NCBI RefSeq assembly: GCF_011806425.1
Contig: NZ_JAATOV010000007.1
Coordinates: 62,001 to 126,000 of the forward strand
From: Thalassospira lucentensis
GTDB lineage: Bacteria; Pseudomonadota; Alphaproteobacteria; Rhodospirillales; Thalassospiraceae
Reading direction: 5' to 3'
DNA length: 64,000 nt
Shown here: in pieces, positions 27,073-36,909 of the stretch
How the letters are laid out: every line of letters begins with the position of its first letter
How positions within the stretch are numbered: position 1 is the stretch's first letter
The notes under the pieces: generated by a model
What the model was told of the DNA's origin: nothing
What the model saw: the letters and a program-made list of their open reading frames with translations, nothing else
Database searches by the model: none
Program-made: the position numbers and the translations under genes

Positions 27073-28422
27073 ATGAGCACCGATCTCAAGAAGTGGCTAT
27101 CTGAGCGAAAAATCGAAGAAGTCGAATGCATTGTGCCGGACATGTCAGGGGTGGCCCGGGGCAAGGTTTTGCCAACACAGAAGTTTCTGCGCGGGCTTGA
27201 GGCCAAAAGCCTCGCCATTCCCGAGGCGATTTTCTGTCTGACGGTAACGGGCGGATACCCCGAAGAAACCGATGCATTCCTTGATCCGGCCGAAAAAGAC
27301 GTGGTCATGGTACCCGATCCGGAAACGATCCGAGTCGTGCCGTGGTACGAAGAACCCACCGCCCAAATCATCTGCGACTGCTACCATTTTTCGGGTGAAG
27401 AAGTTTCAATTTCGCCGCGCGGCGTTCTTAAGCGTGTTTTGCGCGCCTTTGAAGAACGCGGCATGAGCCCGATCATCGCCCCCGAGCTTGAATTTTATCT
27501 GGTGGCGAAAAACACCGATCCGGACAACCCGCTTGAACCGCCAATCGGCCGATCAGGACGCCCGGAACGCGCATCGAACGCATTTGGTATTGATGCCATC
27601 AATGAATTCGATCCGCTGATCGAAGACCTGTACGATTATTGCGAAGCCATGGATATCGATGCCGATACCATGAGCCACGAATCGGGTCCGGCCCAGCTTG
27701 AAATGAACTTCAATCACGGCACCCCGCTGGAACTGGCCGATCAGGCTTTCCTGTTTAAGCGTACTTTGCGTGAAACAGCCTTGAAGCACGGCGTGTATGG
27801 CACATTCATGGCCAAACCGATGGGCAACCAGCCGGGCAGCTCGATGCATATCCATCAAAGCTTGCTCGACATCAAAACAGGCAAGAACCTGTTTGCCGAT
27901 GATGACGGCGAAAATTCGAAAATGTTCTTAAACTATATCGGTGGCCTGCAACGTTACTTGCCTGCTGCCATGCCGCTTTTGGCGCCGAACATGAACAGTT
28001 ATCGCCGTTTGCAGCCTTGGTCGGATGCCCCGATCAATATGCATTGGTCACTTGATAACCGCACTGTCGGCCTTCGCCAGCCAAACGGCCCGGCCGCCGC
28101 ACGACGAATTGAAAACCGCCTTCCGGGGGCAGATGCCAACCCGTATCTGGCGGTTGCCGCGTCCCTTGCCTGTGGTCTTTTGGGGATTATCGAAGAAGTC
28201 GACCCGACCTCGCCGATCGAAGGATCTGGCTATGACCGGGCACATTCCCTGCCCCGTCACATCCACGAAGCATTGGCGAAATTCCATCGCTGCAAACCCC
28301 TTAAAGAGCTTTTGGGCGAAGAATTCGCCACCGCTGTTATCGCAGTTAAAGAAGCCGAGTGGGATGCCTATCAGACCGTGATTAGCGCATGGGAGCGTGA
28401 GCACCTTCTGCTGAACGTGTAA
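27073..28422 (+). CDS. Glutamine-synthetase-family ligase (gamma-glutamylpolyamine synthetase type)
   Basis: A 449-aa glutamine-synthetase fold enzyme. N-terminal beta-grasp segment VECIVPDMSGVARGKVLP, catalytic segments APELEFYL, SHESGPAQLEMNF and GSSMHIHQSL, and the late NRTVGLRQ. It lacks the usual GlnA C-terminal adenylylation tyrosine region, typical of PuuA-like enzymes that ligate glutamate to amines. The polyamine importer immediately downstream supports gamma-glutamylation of putrescine or similar amines. Start is uncertain: ATG at 27073 chosen, ATG at 27010 or TTG at 27001 possible. Confidence 0.85.
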   Translation: MSTDLKKWLSERKIEEVECIVPDMSGVARGKVLPTQKFLRGLEAKSLAIPEAIFCLTVTGGYPEETDAFLDPAEKDVVMVPDPETIRVVPWYEEPTAQIICDCYHFSGEEVSISPRGVLKRVLRAFEERGMSPIIAPELEFYLVAKNTDPDNPLEPPIGRSGRPERASNAFGIDAINEFDPLIEDLYDYCEAMDIDADTMSHESGPAQLEMNFNHGTPLELADQAFLFKRTLRETALKHGVYGTFMAKPMGNQPGSSMHIHQSLLDIKTGKNLFADDDGENSKMFLNYIGGLQRYLPAAMPLLAPNMNSYRRLQPWSDAPINMHWSLDNRTVGLRQPNGPAAARRIENRLPGADANPYLAVAASLACGLLGIIEEVDPTSPIEGSGYDRAHSLPRHIHEALAKFHRCKPLKELLGEEFATAVIAVKEAEWDAYQTVISAWEREHLLLNV

Positions 28423-28447
28423 CGTGACATTCAACTATGCCCAATTG

Positions 28448-28483
28448 AATATTGCGCCGGGGAATCCAACCCGGCGCAATATT
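28448..28483 (+). terminator. Strong hairpin after the glutamine-synthetase-like gene
   Basis: 14-bp perfect arms (28448-28461 and 28470-28483) around 8 nt. Only a weak T signal follows (gttgcaatt), so termination may be partial. Confidence 0.55.
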
Positions 28484-28726
28484 GTTGCAATTAAACTGCC
28501 TAAATTTTCACAAGATGCGAAACATGCTTAATTTTCCATCTTATGTTTGACAATATCATGCCTTATTCGAAGGATACGAGTGTCTTGGGAGAAAATTTAG
28601 GATGTTTAATGTTCATCCATGCAGGCCGAGAAAGATGATTTTTGGGTCCGCATGGGTCGAAGGTTGGGTGTCTTAAAGACAGGACTTTCAATATTTCAAA
28701 CGCTGCCATATGGGAGGCTCAGCGAA

Positions 28727-29827
28727 ATGAAAACTCTTCTTACAACTTCCAGCCTTGTTGTGCTTGCCTCCATCGGCTTTGCCGGTGGCGCATCCGCACA
28801 AGATGAGCTGAATGTCTATAACTGGTCTGACTATATTGGCGAAGACACGGTTGCCAATTTTGAAAAAGAATACGACGTAAAGGTCAATTACGACGTCTTT
28901 GACAGCAACCAAGTCGTCGAAGCCAAACTTCTGGCTGGCAATTCGGGCTATGACGTTGTTGTTCCGACCCTTGCCGATGCGCAGCGCCTGATCGCCGCGG
29001 ACATTTTCCAGAAAATTGATAAATCGAAACTGGAAAACTTTGGCAATCTGGATCCAGTGATCCTGAGCCAGACCGCGAAATACGATCCGAACAATGATTA
29101 TGCGGTTCCCTACCTTTGGGGTACGAACGGTTTTGGGTATAACGTTGCCAAGGTCAAAGAGGTTCTTGGCGATGATGCACCGCTTGATAGCTGGGCAATG
29201 ATTTTTGACCCGAAATATGCGGAACCGCTTTCGAAATGTGGCCTGACGATGCTCGACGATCCAGGCGAGATTGTGCCGCTGGTCAACTTCTATCTGGGCA
29301 ACTTGCCAGAAGGCAAGCCGACCAAGGAAAGCATCGAAAGTGCGATGGCCCAACTTGAAAAAGTGCGCCCATACGTCACCTATTTCCACAGCTCGCAGTA
29401 CATCAATGACCTTGCCAACGGCAATGTCTGCATATCTGTAGGCTGGTCTGGTGATGTCGGACAGGCCGCGGCACGCGCCGCCGAAGCAGAGAATGGCAAC
29501 GAGATCAAATACGTGATCCCGAAAGAAGGAACACTGATCTGGTTTGACACCATGATGATCCCCAAAGATGCCCCGCACCCGGATTTGGCGCATAAATTCA
29601 TCGATTACGTTCTGCGTGCCGACGTTGGTGCGGACCTTGCGAACTATGTCGAATATGCCAGCCCGAACGAAGCGGCGATGCCAAACATCCGAGACGACCT
29701 GAAATCTGATCCGGGCGTGTATCCGACCCAGGAAGTAAAAGAACGTCTGCGGTCAAAAGTCGAACCGGATCCGCGCGAACTGCGCACCCGTACCCGTCTT
29801 TGGACCAAAGTTAAAACCGGTCAATAA
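28727..29827 (+). CDS. potF: Polyamine ABC transporter substrate-binding protein (PotF type)
   Basis: Periplasmic putrescine/polyamine receptor, 366 aa. Signal peptide of about 24 residues ending GASAQ; the mature protein begins DELNVYNWSDYIGEDT, the PotD/PotF hallmark. The ATG at 28727 is preceded by GGGAGG at 9 bp; the upstream in-frame ATG at 28619 would add 36 residues in front of the signal peptide. A strong terminator follows at 29891-29919, so the receptor gene forms its own unit ahead of potGHI. Confidence 0.9.
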   Translation: MKTLLTTSSLVVLASIGFAGGASAQDELNVYNWSDYIGEDTVANFEKEYDVKVNYDVFDSNQVVEAKLLAGNSGYDVVVPTLADAQRLIAADIFQKIDKSKLENFGNLDPVILSQTAKYDPNNDYAVPYLWGTNGFGYNVAKVKEVLGDDAPLDSWAMIFDPKYAEPLSKCGLTMLDDPGEIVPLVNFYLGNLPEGKPTKESIESAMAQLEKVRPYVTYFHSSQYINDLANGNVCISVGWSGDVGQAAARAAEAENGNEIKYVIPKEGTLIWFDTMMIPKDAPHPDLAHKFIDYVLRADVGADLANYVEYASPNEAAMPNIRDDLKSDPGVYPTQEVKERLRSKVEPDPRELRTRTRLWTKVKTGQ

Positions 29828-30244
29828 GACCAGTTTGACAGACACAATTCCCGGTTGGCCGCACATCCAAACCAACCGATGAAATCTGATAAGGGCGCGG
29901 TACAAACCGCGCCCTTTTTGACATCAGGTTGCGACAGATGTGACTCGTAAAAACTCCAACCCGATGGCGCAATATCGCCATCACTCCCTAGCCGCTTAGA
30001 GCCGCTAAAATTGCCCATTTTCTGAACACCAACAGGTCATTTACTGCCGTTTTTTGGGGCAAACGTAACTTGTTGTTCAAAATATCGCACACCCCTCTTT
30101 ACAGATTGTAGAATTGCTTCATCCTGTTATTTGGAAAGGATCGATGCGTCGACGCCAAGCACATGCACCAAAGAATGTGCAGTTGATTAACTGGGGCGGC
30201 GTGCCCGATGATTTCGGTTCGTGCAGACAATCAACAATGGGAGA
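29828..30244. other. Intergenic region with terminator
   Basis: A 417-bp gap between the receptor and the ATPase genes. Apart from the terminator at 29891-29919 I find no gene; the region must hold a promoter for potGHI, but none stands out clearly. Confidence 0.5.
29891..29919 (+). terminator. Intrinsic terminator after potF
   Basis: The 10-bp GC-rich arms aagggcgcgg (29891-29900) and ccgcgccctt (29907-29916) end in a TTTTT run. Termination here would raise receptor levels relative to the membrane parts. Confidence 0.88.
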
Positions 30245-31411
30245 ATGCCGGTGCCACAGGGGGCTTTGGAAAGCGCATATGAGGATGTGCACAAGACACA
30301 GCCTTGGAACAATCCCGACGCGGTTCCTTTTATCCGCTTTGAGAATGTAACCAAGAAATTTGGTGATTTTTACGCTGTGGACGATGTGTCTTTTGACATT
30401 TATCGTCATGAGCTTTTTGCCCTTTTGGGCGGATCAGGGTGCGGTAAAACCACACTTTTACGCATGTTAGCCGGGTTCGAAGAACCAACTGCAGGCAAAA
30501 TTTATATCGACGGTGTCGATATGTCGGGCGTGCCCCCTTACGAACGCCCAACCAACATGATGTTCCAGTCCTATGCCCTTTTCCCGCATATGAGTGTCGA
30601 GCAAAATGTTGCCTTTGGCCTTTTACAGGATGGCGTGTCGCGCACGGAAACCAAACAGTTGGTTGCCGACATGCTGGCCCTTGTGCAAATGAGCAAATTT
30701 GCCAAACGCAAGCCCCATCAGCTTTCAGGTGGTCAGCGTCAGCGCGTTGCATTGGCAAGGTCACTGGTTAAACGCCCCAAAGTTCTTTTGCTCGATGAGC
30801 CGCTTGGCGCGCTTGATAAAAAACTGCGTGAACAGACCCAGTTTGAACTGGTCAATATTCAGGAAAAAGTCGGCACGACCTTTGTCATGGTGACCCATGA
30901 CCAAGAAGAAGCGATGACCATGGCATCGCGCATTGCCGTGATGAATGAAGGTGTCATCAATCAGATCGGAACCCCGTTTGAACTTTATGAATATCCCAAC
31001 AGCCGCTATACCGCGAACTTCCTGGGCCAAGTAAATTTGGTCGAGGGTGTTTTGGTTGATGATGATGAAAAATATGCCGTCATAAAATCAGACGAAGGTG
31101 GCTGCGATATTTACATCGACCACGCGGTTCAAGGCCATCAAGGCATGACATTCTGGGCGGCGCTTCGCCCTGAACGTTTGCGCCTGACCAAGGAACCACC
31201 AGAAAACACCAAATATAACTGCATGTCGGGCAAGGTCGAAGAAATCGGCTATCTTGGTGGGCTTTCGACCTATCATGTGCTTCTTGCCAGCGGCAAACGC
31301 ATCAAGGTAACTGAACCCAACTTCACCCGCCAAATTGAACCGCGTTACACGTGGGAAGATACGGTGTGGGTATCGTGGGAGGCCGGGGCTGCTTCGGTTC
31401 TAAGTAAATGA
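30245..31411 (+). CDS. potG: Polyamine ABC transporter ATP-binding protein (PotG type)
   Basis: Cytoplasmic ATPase of about 388 aa. Walker A GGSGCGKT is at about residues 62-69, the signature is LSGGQRQRVALARS, and Walker B is VLLLDEPLGALD. A TOBE domain at the C-terminus includes WAALRPERLRL. The long N-terminal extension (about 30 residues before FIRFENVTKKFG) is usual for PotG. Start is uncertain: GGGAGA lies right against the ATG at 30245 and is better spaced for the GTG at 30251. It overlaps potH by 4 bp. Confidence 0.9.
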   Translation: MPVPQGALESAYEDVHKTQPWNNPDAVPFIRFENVTKKFGDFYAVDDVSFDIYRHELFALLGGSGCGKTTLLRMLAGFEEPTAGKIYIDGVDMSGVPPYERPTNMMFQSYALFPHMSVEQNVAFGLLQDGVSRTETKQLVADMLALVQMSKFAKRKPHQLSGGQRQRVALARSLVKRPKVLLLDEPLGALDKKLREQTQFELVNIQEKVGTTFVMVTHDQEEAMTMASRIAVMNEGVINQIGTPFELYEYPNSRYTANFLGQVNLVEGVLVDDDEKYAVIKSDEGGCDIYIDHAVQGHQGMTFWAALRPERLRLTKEPPENTKYNCMSGKVEEIGYLGGLSTYHVLLASGKRIKVTEPNFTRQIEPRYTWEDTVWVSWEAGAASVLSK

Positions 31412-32337
31412 GCGGTGACAAATTAACCCTGAAACAAAAGTTTGATCGCTGGATGATCAAACACGGCCGTGTGCTGGTGATCGGCCTTCCGTATTTTTGG
31501 CTGTTTCTGTTTTTCCTGGTGCCATTCCTGATCGTTTTAAAGATCAGCTTTGCCACGGCAGAATACGCCCAGCCACCTTATAGCGCGCTGTTTAGCTGGA
31601 TCGATGAAGGCATTACGATCACGCTGAATTTTGGCAACTATCTGTTCCTGTTATCTGACAGCCTATATGCCACCGCATATCTTAACTCGATCCGGATTGC
31701 GGCCATATCGACGATCATAACGCTTCTGATCGGCTATCCGATGGCTTATGGCATCGCACGCGCCAGCGGGACTGTGCGCAGTGTCCTTTTGATGCTGGTG
31801 ATTTTGCCGTTTTGGACGAGTTTCCTGATCCGTGTGTATGCCTGGATCGGCATCCTTGACCGCGAAGGTTTGATCAACGCGTTCTTGCTGTGGACCGGGA
31901 TCATCACCGAGCCGCTGATCATGCGCCAAACCGAAGGCGCGGTTTATATTGGTATTGTTTACACCTATTTACCGTTCATGATCCTGCCACTGTATTCCAC
32001 CTTGGAAAAGATGGATGTCAGCCTGATTGAGGCAGCACTTGATCTTGGATGTAAACCTTGGAAGGCATTCCTGAAAATTACCCTGCCCTTGTCTATGCCG
32101 GGTATTTTGGCCGGATCGCTTTTGGTGTTTATCCCCGCTGTTGGCGAATTCGTCATCCCGGAACTTCTGGGTGGACCAAACACCTTGATGATCGGGCGGA
32201 CCTTGTGGAACGAATTCTTTGCCAACCGTGATTGGCCAATCGCATCGTCTGTGGCGATTGCAATGCTGGTGTTCCTGGTGGTTCCGATTATGTGGTTCCA
32301 GCACATCCAATCCAAGCAGGAGGAAGGCCAGTCATGA
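31408..32337 (+). CDS. potH: Polyamine ABC transporter permease (PotH type)
   Basis: Inner-membrane permease, 309 aa, about six helices. The N-terminal segment VIGLPYFWLFLFFLVPFLIVLKISF is a recognised PotH/PotB start, and the coupling loop is VSLIEAALDLGCKPWKAFLKITLP. Overlaps both neighbours by 4 bp. Confidence 0.91.
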   Translation: MSGDKLTLKQKFDRWMIKHGRVLVIGLPYFWLFLFFLVPFLIVLKISFATAEYAQPPYSALFSWIDEGITITLNFGNYLFLLSDSLYATAYLNSIRIAAISTIITLLIGYPMAYGIARASGTVRSVLLMLVILPFWTSFLIRVYAWIGILDREGLINAFLLWTGIITEPLIMRQTEGAVYIGIVYTYLPFMILPLYSTLEKMDVSLIEAALDLGCKPWKAFLKITLPLSMPGILAGSLLVFIPAVGEFVIPELLGGPNTLMIGRTLWNEFFANRDWPIASSVAIAMLVFLVVPIMWFQHIQSKQEEGQS

Positions 32338-33167
32338 GTGGTAAAAGATCAACCTTCCTGATTTCGGCATTGGTATTTGGCTTTGCCTTTCTGTATGTGC
32401 CCATCCTGCTTGTGATGATTTACTCCTTTAACGAGGGGAAACTTGTCACGGTTTGGACAGGGTTCTCGACCAAATGGTATGTGTCGTTATTTTCCAATGA
32501 CGGCATGATCGATGCCGCTTGGAACAGCCTGCGCATCGGGGTGATGTCGGCGACCTTGGCCCTTGCCCTTGGCACGCCTGCTGGTCTTGTAATGTCCCGG
32601 TTTGGGCGGTTCAAAGGACGCACCCTGTTTTCGGGCATGATCGCCGCACCGCTTGTCATGCCCGAAGTCATCACCGGTCTTTCGTTGCTGTTATTGTTTG
32701 TGACACTGGAACAAATGATTGGCTGGCCAGCGGGACGTGGCATTTCGACAATCACGATTGCGCATACAACATTCTGCGCGGCCTATGTCGCGGTTGTGGT
32801 GCAGTCGCGCCTGTCGGGTATGGATACATCGGTTGAAGAAGCCGCCATGGACCTTGGGGCGAAACCGGCAAAGATTTTCTTTGTCATTACGTTGCCCATG
32901 ATCCTGCCTGCCCTTTTAGCCGGATGGCTATTGTCGTTCACTCTGTCACTTGATGACCTGGTGATCGCAAGCTTTGTGGCCGGTCCCGGATCGACGACAC
33001 TGCCGATGAAGGTTTTTTCATCGGTACGACTTGGCGTATCACCGGAAATCAACGCGCTGGCGACTTTGATCATTCTGGCCGTGTCGGCCATGATCCTGCT
33101 TTCCAGCTTGTTGATCCTGCGGTCCGAACGCAACCGAAGCCGCGCGTCAGCACAGGCAGAAAGCTAA
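32334..33167 (+). CDS. potI: Polyamine ABC transporter permease (PotI type)
   Basis: Second polyamine permease, 277 aa. Start at 32334 with AGGAGG upstream; the in-frame ATG at 32232 lies within potH and is rejected. Family features include SFNEGKLVTVWTGFSTKWY, the coupling loop TSVEEAAMDLGAKPAKIFFVITLP, and the late FTLSLDDLVIASFV. A bidirectional terminator follows at 33205-33238. Confidence 0.92.
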   Translation: MSGKRSTFLISALVFGFAFLYVPILLVMIYSFNEGKLVTVWTGFSTKWYVSLFSNDGMIDAAWNSLRIGVMSATLALALGTPAGLVMSRFGRFKGRTLFSGMIAAPLVMPEVITGLSLLLLFVTLEQMIGWPAGRGISTITIAHTTFCAAYVAVVVQSRLSGMDTSVEEAAMDLGAKPAKIFFVITLPMILPALLAGWLLSFTLSLDDLVIASFVAGPGSTTLPMKVFSSVRLGVSPEINALATLIILAVSAMILLSSLLILRSERNRSRASAQAES

Positions 33168-33204
33168 TCGCGCGACAGCGACCGGCAATGAGACACCCCA
33201 ACAA

Positions 33205-33238
33205 AAAAGCAGCGCCCGATATATTGGGCGCTGCTTTT
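33205..33238. terminator. Bidirectional intrinsic terminator
   Basis: gcagcgccc (33209-33217) and gggcgctgc (33226-33234) pair perfectly, flanked by AAAA on the left and TTTT on the right, so it works on both strands between convergent potI and the TetR gene. Confidence 0.9.
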
Positions 33239-33270
33239 CGTTTTAGGGGTAAATTTATCGTCGATTTGGT

Positions 33271-33987
33271 TTAGCTGACTGTCGCGTTTTCTTTGGCACG
33301 GCGCATCATTTCACGGCATTGCATGCCCGGTGCGACAACCTGCCAATAGGTTACAACGGCTTCTTCTGCGGACTCTGCAAAATCAATGATCAAGCTGTTG
33401 AGCGCATTTTGCTCCATCAGGTTTTTGACCCGATCAGGAAGCCGTGACATCTGCCACAGCCCCATCACCAATGCGTAAGATGACCGCATCAACTTATTGG
33501 CTTCGAGTGGCGTAATATCATAAAGCTCGGCCAAGGCATCGGCGGTACGTTTGACCATGGATGCCAAAAAACGTCTGTGGCCGACGACCATTTCATCATC
33601 AGAACCTGATTCCAAAACCCCTTGCGACAATGAAGCAAGCGACAGGAATTTTTCATTTTGGACGAGATAATCAACAAATTGCCGCGCAACCCGTGTTGAA
33701 TCGCGATCTTCGGGCCGACGCAATGCTTCTTGGTCAATAATATCAAGATTGTTTTCGAACCAACCTTTCTGAAAATGCCGAAGCACTTCAAGAAACAGTG
33801 ATTCCTTGCTTGAAAAATAAAGGTACAAAGTCCCCTTCGCGAGGTTTGCACGACGTGCAACCTCTGCGGCGGACGGCAATGTACCGTCACCTTCAAGGTA
33901 CAATTCGCGTGCGGCCTCAAGAATATCCGCACGGCGTTTTAGTTTTTGCTCATGGCTACGCGCCCGAACAAGATTCTCTTGTTCCAT
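33271..33987 (-). CDS. TetR-family transcriptional regulator
   Basis: A 238-aa regulator. The N-terminal helix-turn-helix is clear (RADILEAARELYLEGDG, then AAEVARRANLAKGTLYLYFSSKESLF, about residues 18-64), followed by a helical ligand domain. The ATG at 33987 has GGGGGAGAA upstream. It converges on the polyamine importer and faces away from the YjgN-like gene; either could be its target, neither is shown by sequence. Confidence 0.9.
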   Translation of the reverse strand: MEQENLVRARSHEQKLKRRADILEAARELYLEGDGTLPSAAEVARRANLAKGTLYLYFSSKESLFLEVLRHFQKGWFENNLDIIDQEALRRPEDRDSTRVARQFVDYLVQNEKFLSLASLSQGVLESGSDDEMVVGHRRFLASMVKRTADALAELYDITPLEANKLMRSSYALVMGLWQMSRLPDRVKNLMEQNALNSLIIDFAESAEEAVVTYWQVVAPGMQCREMMRRAKENATVS

Positions 33988-34364
33988 TAAATGTTCTCCC
34001 CCAACATTTTCCCCTAAGAGATATTATTGCATGTTAATTCACCCCAAAGTCAAATAAGACAAACTGACTACGCAAACAAATGGCGTAAAAACGCAGAAAA
34101 CTGCTACTTTCTGGCTAAAAAATTGCCAAATACAAATGAATTAAGTTCATATCGTGTCCAGTTGCGTGTTTCGAAATGGACAAAATCGGTATTTTTGTAC
34201 GGTTCTTTATGCGAGTCGTTCATGACCAAAGGTTAGCTAAAGCTATTCTTATTGGGGGGTGCGCATCGGGACAAAGTTGGTTAAAACCAATTTTGGGAAA
34301 TGGACATCTGAAAAATCAGAGCCCCCAAACAACAAAAGAAACATAACCGAGCAACCGAGGACAC
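33988..34364. other. Divergent intergenic region
   Basis: 377 bp between the TetR and YjgN-like genes, AT-rich. A 14-bp palindrome TTGGTTAAAACCAA (34277-34290) lies 74 bp before the YjgN-like start and could be an operator. No gene is seen. Confidence 0.4.
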
Positions 34365-35765
34365 ATGAGTACGCAAAACACTGGACCGGAAAAAGACGGT
34401 CCGCAGACACCTGTACCTGACAACGCGCCATCTGGCAGCGCAGATACCGGAACAGACACCGCCCCACAGGCCGCGGCACCGCAAAACAGCACCGAAGCCC
34501 AAAATCAGTCGGCGGCTGCCAACAGCATGGCCCCTGCTGGCACGGGCGATACGCAACCACCTGTTCCCGGCGCACCATTCGGTCGCGAATATGCGGGCGG
34601 CGGATCTGGCACCATTTCCTATTCCGGGCGCTGGCAAGACGTTCTGAAACTGTGCTGCTGGAACACGTTGTGGACCATTCTGACTTTCGGGATTTTCCGG
34701 TTCTGGGCGAAAACGCGCATGCGTCGCTATATCTGGAGCAACACCATCATTGACGGTGATGCCCTTGAATATACCGGCCGCGGACTTGAGCTGTTTCTTG
34801 GCTTTGTGATTGTCACGATCATTTTAGTGCCGGTTATCTTGGTGATTAACTTTGCTGCTACGATGTTGCCGCCGGAACTGATGGTCATTCCGGTCATTGC
34901 GATCTATGTAGCACTTGGCTTTTTGGTCTTTGTCGCAGTGTATCGGGCAGTCCGATACCGCCATAGCCGGACATTCTGGCGTGGCATTCGTGCGCGACTG
35001 GGCGGCTCAGCATTTAAATATGCCCTGATCGGCTTTGGCACCACGATCGTAACGGTGTTGTCACTGGGTATTCTGGCACCGCTTAGCTTTATCGCCACCA
35101 CCCGCTATGAAACCGACAACACGTGGATCGGCGAGACACAAGCGCACTTTACCGGTACGTTTGGCGCAACATTCAAACGCTGGATCAAGAGTTGGTTGAT
35201 TGTGGCTGTCGTGATCGCCGCAGTCGTTGGCGTGTCGATTGCGGCAACAAACGCAAACATCATCTGGCTTCCGCCGGTGTTTGGCATCATCGCCTATCTC
35301 GCGATTGCGTTTATTTTCGTAAGTTACCGCGTTTGGTTGATCCGCTATCAAGCCGAATGCACCGAAATGGGGTCGATCCGTTTTTCAAGCGACCTTCAAA
35401 CATCGCAATATATCAAGATCATCCTGCGCTTCTTGGGCTTGTCTCTGGTCGTTATGGTTGTTGCGGTTTTGTTGATGCTGGCGTTCGGCGGGTTTGCTGC
35501 ACTTAAAATGATCGGTTCTGGTTATGCCACCGATCCGCAGCAGGTTCTGATGGCGTTTATCCCGCTATTCATCGTCATGCTTTTGATCGCGCCGTTCTTT
35601 AACATCATGTCCTTTACCTTCCTCGTTCATTCGGTGTTGGCGGCGACCATTTCGTCACTGGATTATGATGGTGAAATCACCGATCTTCATGCCGATGCGC
35701 ACAACCAGAACATCCCGCGCACGGGCGAAGGATTGGCCGAGGCATTTGACCTTGGTGGTATTTAA
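34365..35765 (+). CDS. YjgN-like DUF898 membrane protein
   Basis: A 466-aa inner-membrane protein of the YjgN/DUF898 family, function unknown. The first about 75 residues are a soluble, disordered tail rich in P, A, T, Q and G. Then comes the family start FSYSGRWQDVLKLCCWNTLWTI-like segment (residues about 84-105) and about eight hydrophobic helices. The YjgN hallmark LTFGIFRFWAKTRMRRYIW is clear. The M48 protease gene follows after 25 bp, so the two are probably cotranscribed. Confidence 0.85.
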   Translation: MSTQNTGPEKDGPQTPVPDNAPSGSADTGTDTAPQAAAPQNSTEAQNQSAAANSMAPAGTGDTQPPVPGAPFGREYAGGGSGTISYSGRWQDVLKLCCWNTLWTILTFGIFRFWAKTRMRRYIWSNTIIDGDALEYTGRGLELFLGFVIVTIILVPVILVINFAATMLPPELMVIPVIAIYVALGFLVFVAVYRAVRYRHSRTFWRGIRARLGGSAFKYALIGFGTTIVTVLSLGILAPLSFIATTRYETDNTWIGETQAHFTGTFGATFKRWIKSWLIVAVVIAAVVGVSIAATNANIIWLPPVFGIIAYLAIAFIFVSYRVWLIRYQAECTEMGSIRFSSDLQTSQYIKIILRFLGLSLVVMVVAVLLMLAFGGFAALKMIGSGYATDPQQVLMAFIPLFIVMLLIAPFFNIMSFTFLVHSVLAATISSLDYDGEITDLHADAHNQNIPRTGEGLAEAFDLGGI

Positions 35766-35790
35766 ACCAACTTGGCTTAACGGATGAGAT

Positions 35791-36909
35791 ATGAGCTTTA
35801 ACGCCCCTGCCCGTTATTTTGACGGAAAGACATCCGCGGCCCAAAACGTCACGGTCATCATTGATGACCGTGACGTCATCCTTTGTAAGGACGGCAACCT
35901 TGGCGATGCATTTGCCACACTCAGCCGCCGCGATTTATTGCTGTGTGAAAAGCCCCATGCCAACAGCCCGCTTCGTCTGCGTCGTTTGCGCGATGACGGT
36001 ATGCGCATTGTGTTTGCCAAAGAAGACGCCAAAACTGTTGGGGATATTTTGTGCCAAGGCCCTGTGCCCGTTGCCGTTGATGAGGCATCAGGTCGCGCCA
36101 TCACCCGCCTGACGGTTGGCATCATTGGATTTACCGCATTGGTGGGATTGGTCATCTGGCTTGCGGTTCCGGTCGCGGCACAGATTTTTGCCGACCTTTA
36201 TCCAAAACAATCTGAAATCGCGATGGGCAAATCTGCCCGTGATCAAATTTTGTATACGCTTGGAAAACTCGATGACGATTTTGAAGTTTGCGAGCCAACC
36301 GACCAAGCCTATGACGCTGTCGATAAAATCATAACCCAACTGGGTACGAACACGCCGCTTGGATATGACTATGAGGTCACATTCGTGCGCAGTGACATTC
36401 CCAATGCTCTTGCCCTGCCTGGCGGTCAAATATTGGTGTTTTCGGCCCTTACCGACATCATGGACAGCCCAGAAGCCTTTACCGGGGTTTTGGCGCATGA
36501 AATCGGCCATAGCGAGATGCGCCACGGATTGCGCAACCTGTTTGCCAACAGCGCCATCACACAGTTAATCCGCTTGATCAGTGGCGGTGCAATGATTTTC
36601 CCAGCCGAGCTTGCCTTAAAACAGGGCTACACCCGCGGCATGGAACGCGAAGCAGATGCGTTTGCCCTCGACAGCATGCAACGTGCCAATATCCGCACCA
36701 CAGACACAGCCATCCTTTTCGCAAAGCTTCGCGACATGATGGAAAAGGATCACGGGGGGGTGGATTTACCCGAAATGCTGAGCTCCCACCCGGATATGAA
36801 TGCGCGTATCACCCTGTTTGAAAATGCCACCGCAACCGGCACGGTTCAGATTGATGCCGCCGAATGGCAGTCCTTAAAAACAGTCTGCGACGATGAGTCA
36901 GACGGGTAA
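35791..36909 (+). CDS. M48-family membrane metalloprotease
   Basis: A 372-aa zinc protease. The N-terminal about 100 residues form a small domain of unknown type, one hydrophobic helix follows at about 108-130, and the peptidase domain carries HEIGH at 236-240 (two zinc histidines and the catalytic glutamate) with the third ligand in EREADAFALD. The segment LALPGGQILVFSAL is typical of M48. The active site probably faces the periplasm, as in BepA/LoiP-like proteins. Coexpressed with the YjgN-like protein. Its stop overlaps the convergent Lrp gene by 12 bp. Confidence 0.88.
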   Translation: MSFNAPARYFDGKTSAAQNVTVIIDDRDVILCKDGNLGDAFATLSRRDLLLCEKPHANSPLRLRRLRDDGMRIVFAKEDAKTVGDILCQGPVPVAVDEASGRAITRLTVGIIGFTALVGLVIWLAVPVAAQIFADLYPKQSEIAMGKSARDQILYTLGKLDDDFEVCEPTDQAYDAVDKIITQLGTNTPLGYDYEVTFVRSDIPNALALPGGQILVFSALTDIMDSPEAFTGVLAHEIGHSEMRHGLRNLFANSAITQLIRLISGGAMIFPAELALKQGYTRGMEREADAFALDSMQRANIRTTDTAILFAKLRDMMEKDHGGVDLPEMLSSHPDMNARITLFENATATGTVQIDAAEWQSLKTVCDDESDG

